A DNA stretch of 64,000 bases from Tritrichomonas musculus. Taxonomy: Eukaryota; Parabasalia; Tritrichomonadida; Tritrichomonadidae. The notes below the pieces were generated by a model, which saw nothing but the letters and a program-made list of their open reading frames with translations, made no database searches and was not told the origin of the DNA. A program made the position numbers and the translations under genes. The stretch is taken from positions 62,001-126,000 of the forward strand of contig JAPFFF010000001.1 of the NCBI GenBank assembly GCA_039105265.1. The letters run 5' to 3'. Below, piece after piece: positions 57,501-64,000 of the stretch (its first letter is position 1; every line of letters starts with the position of its first letter).

Positions 57501-58143
57501 ACTTAGAAAATCTCAAAAAAGAGCACGAAGGGAGAAAAACGCACATGAAGAAGCTGAATTACAAGCTGAACAACTTGCATACGATTTGGCTATGACACAA
57601 GCAGCTAACAATGACAACAATAACAACAACGAAGATAGAGAAGTTCATGTTGGTCTTAATAACGATGATTCACCATATTACATCAAAGGTGATAACAAAG
57701 AATGGGCTGGTAAAACTTTTGGATTAACAATGACAATTGATAATGAAGAATATGCCCTAGCTTGGATTGATGATGGATCGCACTTTCTTAATGGTGCAGG
57801 TTATAAACTTGACCTTGTAAAACCAAACATTGAGAATGATATTCATCAACAATTCACTTTTGGTAAGGATGAGTGGAATACTGTCATTGACTCAAACGCT
57901 AAGCAGGGAATGGTTTGGGATGTTGCTAATGCTGATAATTGGAATCCACCTAACGGAACTGCTTTTTATCTTTACCCATTCCATGGAAGACATAATCAGC
58001 ACTTTGTTTACAAAGATGGAATGATTTATGCAAAGCAAAATGGTCAAGTGGTTACTTATTTAGGCGGCAATGTACCTTTTGTTATGGTAGGACCAAGCGA
58101 AATTCTCAAAGATAAGCAAACATTTCATATTCAATTACTTTAA
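54511..58143 (+). CDS. CH-CH/long coiled-coil protein with C-terminal beta-trefoil
   Basis: 1210 aa. Two calponin-homology domains, ~10-130 (LQVKVFSRWVSSHL, DLSNGVALVELATEL, KLILGLIWTLIL) and ~150-260 (ALLSWAIGRT, PFDLSLCALLDSY), as in alpha-actinin/fimbrin-type actin or tubulin binders. Residues ~290-1030 are coiled coil with internal repeats (EVDRLSRAVVEAEARIALL twice). Residues ~1050-1210 form a compact beta-rich domain with WDVANADNWNPPNGTAFYLY and HNQHFVY, typical of R-type lectin-like beta-trefoils. The CH pair and coiled coil suggest a cytoskeletal cross-linker; adding a lectin-like fold is unusual. The paralogue at 62,085 lacks the trefoil. Confidence 0.8.
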   Translation: MSSLLKVDDNWIPLQVKVFSRWVSSHLRNIDDQNVTDITKDLSNGVALVELATELTKKKPLRQWCQAPKRNVDMVQNCDLAIDMFTKDGVKLVGISGKDINDSNQKLILGLIWTLILYYSIGKSVNYNNPIQKTVKVNNNFNDFKPVLPHDDDSKNALLSWAIGRTSNYPNIHDFVPFDLSLCALLDSYVPEKINYYQLDPNNSRHNSCLAIEVMNDLGIPVYVFPDELARFNDSVDEKTLLTQLSAAKVVLDRYQKINVHKQPIHERDILLDEKQDFDSDSNQDDVERLTKELEEARAVAAKTKEENMKLSHALAVAEAEIENQKQANNHNEKEINKLIESQKQSDKESKQLKEALSDKEMELRAEQWEKSKVETEVNELSQTINKMRTDAEIQQEDKKKANDEVQKLLKAANDDAENSRKKLREELVAVQTEKDKLLLQQNVLVKKISDFKKQKEFLSKALKDVQEEKESAEKEVSRLTKDADEHHGNSKFIEEQLKAARKEKDKLESQIASLKKQIDDLKNENQLYAKALKNIQEEKEAAEDEVSRLTKEAHSTGSAQDARRLQNELKIAESGRKKAEADLSILSQKLDQIMNDRELLANTLRKVQVDKEKAESEVDRLSRAVVEAEARIALLEKSLEDSQKEVESHKQAHEFTQVNNNNLSQAYDELQEAMDAKISDLEGQVEWINAEKSEVESDAAVLAKALRDAGREKEKDEEEIGRLSRAVVEAEARNALLQKSLQDSQKQVVDLQEELYWTNDQNNEMGQDTTVLSNALTKKENEVKQLANDNFEARQYASVLTKQLARTKNEIQRQKEEKVNAQQKAIYLSENLDRAAAESRGNAQMSSVVLSNVYNEIERSRAVAQTYSNALDEALVQLQDKSDENAAAKQEIRNLSNELQEADDEVSRLTKAWQYTKSKYMRQSEELNSVTNEAELFAQSYSNALEELENEKRAREEAEKEVQRLNNELDHANDDIDMLNENLADTEIERDSLKNSLRKSQKRARREKNAHEEAELQAEQLAYDLAMTQAANNDNNNNNEDREVHVGLNNDDSPYYIKGDNKEWAGKTFGLTMTIDNEEYALAWIDDGSHFLNGAGYKLDLVKPNIENDIHQQFTFGKDEWNTVIDSNAKQGMVWDVANADNWNPPNGTAFYLYPFHGRHNQHFVYKDGMIYAKQNGQVVTYLGGNVPFVMVGPSEILKDKQTFHIQLL

Positions 58144-58787
58144 AGAGAATAATATTTTATGATTGAAAAATAGATATAGAAAATAGAAATAAAAATTATT
58201 TTTTTTTTTTTTTTTTTTTTTTTTGATTAATGCACCAATGGCTTAAAATGTTTATTAAATTATTGTTTGGCTTAAAGTTGAGCGATTTGCATTTTTTTAT
58301 AAAATTGCGAATTTAAAAATATCACATAAAATGTTAAAAAAATAATTTTTCATTTATGATTAATGGAATATAATCAATATTTAGAATAAAATAACATATA
58401 TATATCAAAACTGAAGAGGAATTCACACAGATAAAAAAAATGATGGTCCATTATTATTTAGCCTAAACCGCTATTTTATTTTGAATTTGTTTTATGAAGA
58501 TATTAAATTAAAAGGCTTAAAACATTTTACTAGCACTCTAAAAACTAAATTTCGGCATTTTGGTATGAGAAAAATATTCAATTATATTGTAAACTTTCTT
58601 TCACAAATTTTTTAATCGAAAAATTCATCAATGTTTTATACTCAATAAATTTATCTCTAATATGATAGCAATACATTTGAACATATTTTATTGTAAAACC
58701 AAATTGAATAATATTTTTTGTGATGATCGGAATCACAAAAAGTTGTTAAAGATTACTCCTTCATTTCACTATTAGAACCTTTCTGAA
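58144..58787. other. intergenic region with long T tract
   Basis: 644 bp. Begins with a T tract of ~26 (58,198-58,224) just after the stop of the CH protein, followed by ordinary AT-rich DNA. No gene seen. Confidence 0.5.
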
Positions 58788-59837
58788 ATGCCTCTTTGTC
58801 CTTGGCCACAATTAATTGTATTTTCTTTTGGAGCAGGTTCATCATTACTTATTACAGCTTTGATTGGAGGAATTGCTTACAATGGAAAATTTGGAGATGA
58901 TAACAAATTTAGAAAATATTCGTATGGTTGGGACCAAAAATTTGGAACAATTTGCGTTGCAAATGTTTCATGCGCTATATTCGCAATTGTATTCATTATG
59001 GCAGCAATATTTTTCAACATAAAGCATTTTCCAAAAACAGTTCAAATCGTTTTTTGGGTTCTTGCGGATTTAGCCTTTATTGCTACTATTATTTGTGAGG
59101 GATTATCAATTGAATGGTCAAAATATGGAGAATTTTATGTTCCTTCAAGAAATGATTATTATAACGACAAAAAATTTAAGGAGTACGTTGATAAATATTA
59201 TAGAAATGCACTAGATGATGAACCACAAATATCTGTTACAAAATTCGAAGGTTGCGATGAAAATATATATGCACAGTGTACACCAAACGTAACCTATGCG
59301 TCAAAGGACTTATTCAATTTTGAACATATGCCATATTTTTTTGCCAATTTCACATATGAAAAAAATGGTAATCAATATAATCGCTCTGTACCACAATGCA
59401 AAATTGAGTGGGAGAAGGCACATCCTTCTGGAATTGATCCATGCAATTGGGTAATCGAACATGCAATATGTATTGGAGGTTGGAGTGCTCAAAATTTCAA
59501 AAATTATTGGTGCTACGCTTTTCGTTCAAATCGTTCAACATCACATAAAATAAGAGATGAATCTGAATCCGAGGTAGAACGTTACCTTGCTAACAAAGAA
59601 AGAGCCTATCAATCTGTCGATTCTTATAACGCATTTTATGAAATAAATAACATTTTTATTGGCTTGCAATGCTCAGGATTTGGTTTAACAACACTTTCTT
59701 TATTGTTTTTACTTTGTGTTAATCCTTTTGATAAAGATAAAATTCATTACAAGCAAATTGAAGCTTCTGGCTCAGGATCTGCATCAGTTTCTAAATACAA
59801 AAAGAAAGGTGGCTCTTCTTCTGGCTCATCATCTTAA
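58788..59837 (+). CDS. four-TM membrane protein with Cys-rich loop
   Basis: 349 aa. Hydrophobic segments at ~9-30 (IVFSFGAGSSLLITALIGGI), ~65-85, ~93-112 (VFWVLADLAFIATII) and ~285-307 (GLTTLSLLFLLCV), with a large loop (~115-280) between the third and fourth. The loop has several Cys, an NVT and an NFT glycosylation site and CNWVIEHAICIGGW. The topology resembles tetraspanin/claudin-type surface proteins, but no family signature (CCG) is present. The short C-terminal tail is Ser/Gly/Lys-rich. Likely a trichomonad surface protein; partner unknown. Confidence 0.7.
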   Translation: MPLCPWPQLIVFSFGAGSSLLITALIGGIAYNGKFGDDNKFRKYSYGWDQKFGTICVANVSCAIFAIVFIMAAIFFNIKHFPKTVQIVFWVLADLAFIATIICEGLSIEWSKYGEFYVPSRNDYYNDKKFKEYVDKYYRNALDDEPQISVTKFEGCDENIYAQCTPNVTYASKDLFNFEHMPYFFANFTYEKNGNQYNRSVPQCKIEWEKAHPSGIDPCNWVIEHAICIGGWSAQNFKNYWCYAFRSNRSTSHKIRDESESEVERYLANKERAYQSVDSYNAFYEINNIFIGLQCSGFGLTTLSLLFLLCVNPFDKDKIHYKQIEASGSGSASVSKYKKKGGSSSGSSS

Positions 59838-59950
59838 ATATAGCAAAAAGAAAAATTAGAATTTTATTTTGTAAATTAAAAAAAAAACAAAGAAGAAAAT
59901 TAATAAAATCACATATCTTTAATTTTTTTTTTAAAATATGAAATAAAAAA

Positions 59951-59987
<37 letters not shown>

Positions 59988-60064
59988 CATAAAAATTTAG
60001 TGACCAAGTATCTATTTAAATTTAGAAATAAAACGATTATTACCTTCTGAAAATATCAAAAACA
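59838..60064. other. intergenic T tract
   Basis: 227 bp with a ~28-base T run at 59,955-59,982, a possible source of sequencing-length error. Confidence 0.5.
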
Positions 60065-60592
60065 ATGATTCAAACAAAAGAGATACAACTTAACGAAGAA
60101 GCTACAATTTATTTTTCAACATTTTATCGCCAAAACATAAATCTCCCAGCCCCTCATCAAATACCAACCCGAAGTTTAACTAAATCACCATCAAACAATT
60201 CCTTATCAAGCAAAACAATTTGTTATCGTTGCGGTCAAGTTGGTCATTTGGCTAGTCAATGCCCTAATGAACTTCCTAATCCATCAGAAATAGAATCTGA
60301 AATGAACAAAGAAATATTAAATCTGATTCAGCAATTAAAAGAAACTGGAAATTACGATAGTGATGAATTTGGACTATTTAGCAAAGAAAATACAAAACCA
60401 GTTAATTCTGGAGGGAAAAACTGGTCCAATTCGACTTTTTGTCCTAATTGTGGTCGTGCACACTCTCATAATAAGTGTCCTCATATAAATTATAATGATT
60501 TATATAATGATATGAGAAATTATTTTGATAATAGATCATCATACACTTCAGAACAAATAAGAAAATTATTTTATGATATATGGGAATCTTAA
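60065..60592 (+). CDS. CCHC zinc-knuckle protein
   Basis: 175 aa. A canonical zinc knuckle CYRCGQVGHLASQC at residues 53-66 (CX2CX4HX4C), which binds single-stranded nucleic acid. A second, shortened knuckle FCPNCGRAHSHNKC lies near residue 122 (CX2CX3HX4C). A polar helical linker (EMNKEILNLIQQLKETGNY) separates them. No reverse transcriptase or retroelement gene is nearby, so this is probably a host RNA-binding protein rather than a Gag remnant. Confidence 0.75.
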   Translation: MIQTKEIQLNEEATIYFSTFYRQNINLPAPHQIPTRSLTKSPSNNSLSSKTICYRCGQVGHLASQCPNELPNPSEIESEMNKEILNLIQQLKETGNYDSDEFGLFSKENTKPVNSGGKNWSNSTFCPNCGRAHSHNKCPHINYNDLYNDMRNYFDNRSSYTSEQIRKLFYDIWES

Positions 60593-60780
60593 AATTTAGA
60601 TGAGAAAAGATGAAAGCATTTTTTTACTCTTTTTTATATGTTTTATTTATTAAAATATTACTTAAATAATCTTCACTTTATTATCTCAAAATAAAGTAAA
60701 ACATATTTGAATGTTTAAAATATGTAATATATTTAATAATAATAATAATAGAATATTATTCCTTAAAACAATACAACACA

Positions 60781-61191
60781 TCATAAAGGAAGCTCTTCAT
60801 TTGAATTGGAATAAAAGAAACTTGGAAGAGCAAATCTGAAATACTGACCAACATATGGAAGCTTCTGAAGCATATTCATGAACTTTGGTAAAAATCCACC
60901 AAAAAGAGATAAAAATCCAATCAGTTCTAAGATTCCTCCAATAATGTTACGATTTGCTAATAATAAAATTAATCCAAGAGCATAAATAATTGATCCTGGG
61001 AGCCTCTTTTTGTTCATAAGAAAAGATTTAAATTTTTCTAATCCTAGTACAAGGAATACGCCAACGAGGATTAATAAATTTGCAACAATCAACATTCTTT
61101 TATTAAAACCAGACAAAATCCCTGAGATGAATGAAAGCGCACCAACAACAGATAATAATGTACCTAAACTTTTAAAATTTTGTTCTGACAT
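60781..61191 (-). CDS. GOT1: Got1/GOLT1 Golgi membrane transport protein
   Basis: 136 aa, the normal family length. Four hydrophobic segments in two pairs: ~9-28 (TLLSVVGALSFISGIL), ~32-50 (MLIVANLLILVGVFLVLGL), ~68-85 (IIYALGLILLLANRNIIGG) and ~86-104 (ELIGFLSLFGGFLP). The charged loop with LEKFKSFL and KRLPGSI and the closing KLPYVGQYFRF match Got1p. Got1 works in ER-Golgi vesicle transport and fusion. Divergent or isolated promoter; 188 bp from the convergent zinc-knuckle gene. Confidence 0.9.
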   Translation of the reverse strand: MSEQNFKSLGTLLSVVGALSFISGILSGFNKRMLIVANLLILVGVFLVLGLEKFKSFLMNKKRLPGSIIYALGLILLLANRNIIGGILELIGFLSLFGGFLPKFMNMLQKLPYVGQYFRFALPSFFYSNSNEELPL

Positions 61192-61213
61192 TCTAAAAGA
61201 TTTTAATGTATAA

Positions 61214-62084
61214 TTGACTATCGAATTTCAATTATTATTTGTTCAAACTTTCAAACAAACAAAAATATAAAAATGATGTATATACATGGAAAAAAAATTT
61301 TTTGCTTTTAAAACAATGCTCTTGTCAATTTGATGTGAAACAATTTTCACAAGTTTTTTATTTTTAATGGAATATGGTAATCATACTTATTAATTATATC
61401 TTCGATTTTGTATAATTTTTATGTGATGATAGCCAAATTACAGCCATTTCAGCATCTATTCCTACTCTTGACTCAGCAAATAACCACAACATATTTTTGG
61501 GATATTTATACTTTTTTTTTTAATAAAAAATAACTGTCAAGTATTTCAATTAATACCAAATGATAAATAAGATGACTTGAAACCTAGAGTTGAAATATTA
61601 TTATATATAGTCAATATCCTTCTTTTATTATAATACCATTTATGGTACATGAATAAATTTGAAAGAATAAGTTATTTTTTGTTTATGAAGTACTTCAAGT
61701 ATAATACTTGATATTATATATATTTCATGCATCTCGTTATTTCAACTATAAAACTTCAAGAGAAAAAAAATAATTTGAATCATTATTATTATTCAGAATT
61801 TTTGATGACGATAATTAAAAAATTTGAAAAGATTAGTTAATATTGAAAGAAAATATTAAATTTTATATAAATATAAGATATTTTAATATCTTTTTAAATA
61901 TGTTATTAGATTGAATAAATAAATTATATTTTAATTTATATATATATATTTTAATTAAATAATAATTATAAAAATCATTATATATAATGCTATTTAATAT
62001 ATCTCATCAATCTATTATTTTGATATCATCAAAATTTATTCAAAAAATTATATTCTAAAAGAACTTCATTTTTATATTAATTAT
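61214..62084. other. AT-rich intergenic region
   Basis: 871 bp between Got1 and the CH paralogue, with short AT dinucleotide and T runs. No ORF, RNA gene or clear repeat is seen. Confidence 0.5.
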
Positions 62085-63911
62085 ATGATTGAACTTTCAA
62101 AAATCAATCAAGATTGGATTCCATTACAAGTTAAGGTTTTTTCTCGTTGGGTGTCAAGTCAATTGAAGAATTCAAAAGATGTTGAAGTTAAAGATATTCA
62201 AAAAGATTTATCGAATGGCGTTGCATTAGTTGAATTAGCTACAGAACTTACACATAAACCACCAACACGTGGATGGGTTGGCAAACCAAAACTAAAAGTT
62301 GAGATGGTTCAAAACTGTGAGTTAGCTCTTGACATGTTTGAGAAAGATGGAGTTAACTTTGTTGGAATTTCAGGCAAAGACATTAGTGACAACAATCAAA
62401 AATTAATTCTTGGACTAATTTGGACTCTTATTTTACATTATTCAGTAGACCAATCAGTTAACAATTCAAATGATTTTATTCCAATATCAAACAATATTAA
62501 GCATAATCCTATTTCTAATCAACAAGATAAATCAGATAAAAAACCAATAAATAGCAAAGAAGTATTAATGTCATGGGCAAATCATAGAGTTGAAAATTAT
62601 CCTAACGTTCATAATTTTAAACCTTTCGATTTATCATTATGTGCTTTATTAGATTCATATTTCCCACAAAAGATCAATTATTACTCACTTAACCCAGAAG
62701 ATACAGAACATAACTGTGCACTTGCCACCAAAGTTATGAAAGAAGCAGGTATTCCCATTTATATTTATCCAGAAGATCTTTCTAAAAACAACAACACAGT
62801 TGATTATAAAACTCTTTTAACGCAACTCTCATCTGTAAAATACGTTTTAGACAGTGTAAATTCAGGAGAACAATCTAAACAAAATAATAGTGATGACAAT
62901 GATGATCAAAATGAAATAAATGGAAAAACAGAAAAATATAATTCATTATTATTACAAATTGAATCTCTTGAGGCAGCCCTTGAATTACAAAAGTCTCAAC
63001 TAGAGAGTGCTCTTGATAAAATTCAAGTTCAAAAGACAGCAAGAATTAAAATAGAAGAAGAATTGAAAATTGAAAAAGAATTGAAAAGTGAAGCACAAAG
63101 TGAAGTTGCTAGAGTACTGAGACAAATTTATAAAGTAGAACAAGAAAATTTCATTCAAAAAGAAGTAATTTCCAAGTTTGAAAACGAATTAGATCTACTT
63201 TCAAACGAGAATTCGGAAAAAGATGAGGAAATTGAAAGGCTTACAAGAGATTTAGAAAAAGCAAATAGTGATATCCAAGAACTCACAGAAACAGTTAAAA
63301 GGCAATCAGTACAAGAATCTCAAGAAACACAAAATGCTGAAATCGAACGCTTGTCTTACGCGTTGGAGAATTCTGAGACATATATTGAGACTAAAGAAAA
63401 TGAACAAGAAGATGGCCAAATAGCGCTTCAATTTTTCAATAAAGCTATATCAGATTTACAACAAGATTTTGATGAATTATACATACAAAAAGCTAATGAT
63501 GAAGAAGAAATAACTCGATTACGATATGCGCTTGATATGGCTCAGATAGAGATAGAGAATGAACGAAATGCAAGACAAGAAGATGAAAATGAACTAGAAA
63601 ATATACAGTCATCGCAAGGAGAAACAGTTTCAAGCAAAGAATTAGATGCAGAACAACAATTAAGAGTTCAATCTTTATTAAGTGCAATAGATGAAATTGA
63701 AAAATCAGAAGCTAAAGCGCAATCAGAAGTTGAAAGACTTGAATCTGAAATAGAATCAATTCATATGAAAAATAAAGCTACAACTGAAGCTTATTCGGAT
63801 GCTGTTGAGGTAGCTTTACACGAGGCTGAACAAGAAAAAGAAGATCGGGAAATAGCCGAAAAGAAAGTTGCTCAATTAACTATGAAATTAGAGCATAGAT
63901 CAAATTCATAA
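62085..63911 (+). CDS. CH-CH/coiled-coil protein, shorter paralogue
   Basis: 608 aa. The CH pair (~8-125 and ~160-265) is clearly homologous to the protein at 54,511 (VKVFSRWVSSQLKN, DLSNGVALVELATEL, ISGKDISDNNQKLILG, PFDLSLCALLDSYFP). The coiled coil (~295-605) is shorter, and there is no beta-trefoil. The stop at 63,911 is followed by AT-rich DNA, so the short form is natural rather than cut by the window. Both genes lie on the same strand ~4 kb apart, a dispersed duplication. Confidence 0.8.
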   Translation: MIELSKINQDWIPLQVKVFSRWVSSQLKNSKDVEVKDIQKDLSNGVALVELATELTHKPPTRGWVGKPKLKVEMVQNCELALDMFEKDGVNFVGISGKDISDNNQKLILGLIWTLILHYSVDQSVNNSNDFIPISNNIKHNPISNQQDKSDKKPINSKEVLMSWANHRVENYPNVHNFKPFDLSLCALLDSYFPQKINYYSLNPEDTEHNCALATKVMKEAGIPIYIYPEDLSKNNNTVDYKTLLTQLSSVKYVLDSVNSGEQSKQNNSDDNDDQNEINGKTEKYNSLLLQIESLEAALELQKSQLESALDKIQVQKTARIKIEEELKIEKELKSEAQSEVARVLRQIYKVEQENFIQKEVISKFENELDLLSNENSEKDEEIERLTRDLEKANSDIQELTETVKRQSVQESQETQNAEIERLSYALENSETYIETKENEQEDGQIALQFFNKAISDLQQDFDELYIQKANDEEEITRLRYALDMAQIEIENERNARQEDENELENIQSSQGETVSSKELDAEQQLRVQSLLSAIDEIEKSEAKAQSEVERLESEIESIHMKNKATTEAYSDAVEVALHEAEQEKEDREIAEKKVAQLTMKLEHRSNS

Positions 63912-64000
63912 GTTTAATTTATGGCTTTGAACAACGATACTTAATATTAATTAATAATATATATTATTGTTTATTTATTTTCCTTTTAGAACTGATAGAT

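Noticed and set aside
60065-60592. Zinc-knuckle gene as a retrotransposon Gag remnant
   Set aside because: No protease, reverse transcriptase or long repeat is nearby, and the gene has ordinary spacing.

Overview
The window looks like nuclear DNA of a parabasalid protist (trichomonad), most likely Tritrichomonas-like. The reasons are very AT-rich, short intergenic DNA with long T runs, long intronless genes (one of 3130 codons), start codons only a few bases downstream of likely initiators, eukaryotic families (BEACH, Beclin/Atg6, Got1, NASP, CH-domain/coiled-coil proteins, Sel1-repeat protein) and a Maverick/Polinton, an element class abundant in trichomonads. The species is inferred, not proven.

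Layout. (1) 1-20.2 kb, host genes: a 3' fragment of an F5/8C (discoidin) protein, a coiled-coil protein divergent from a Lys/Ser/Asp-rich disordered protein, a CAMSAP-like CH protein divergent from a Sel1-repeat protein, a Beclin/Atg6 homologue, a small orphan ORF, a BAR-like/SH3 protein and a giant BEACH-WD40 protein with about 340 residues of 5-residue repeats. (2) 20,287-53,073, a nested mobile region with 246-bp terminal inverted repeats and a 5-bp target duplication (TTTCC). It carries a QGQQAN-repeat gene, a 646-aa orphan, two small ORFs and a pogo/CENP-B-type transposase gene. That gene is itself broken twice, by a 1.54-kb TA-flanked non-autonomous element (22,212-23,751) and by a complete 22.4-kb Maverick (24,461-46,866; 587-bp inverted repeats; 5-bp target duplication AAAGG). 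(3) 53.2-64 kb, host genes: a NASP-type histone chaperone, a CH-CH/coiled-coil/beta-trefoil protein, a 4-TM protein, a zinc-knuckle protein, Got1 and a shorter CH-CH/coiled-coil paralogue.

The Maverick is virus-like. It encodes a retroviral-type integrase with an SH3/chromo-like tail, an FtsK/HerA-type packaging ATPase, a probable double-jelly-roll major capsid protein, candidate minor-capsid proteins, a protein-primed family B DNA polymerase with a papain/OTU-like N-terminal region, an HNH endonuclease and several orphans. A 2470-aa protein that reads like a virion fibre (duplicated beta-rich modules, phage-fibre-like repeats, coiled-coil stalk, beta-rich tip) fills one third of the element. 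Most Maverick genes share an ATTTTTR box about 10-15 bases before the ATG, and both tips carry a 39-bp nested hairpin. No adenain-type maturation protease was found.

The outer element sits in what was a ~246-bp divergent promoter between the BEACH and NASP genes. The most interesting items are the giant fibre gene, the promoter box, the tip hairpins, the DD35N integrase triad, and the outer element, whose genes match no family I recognise.
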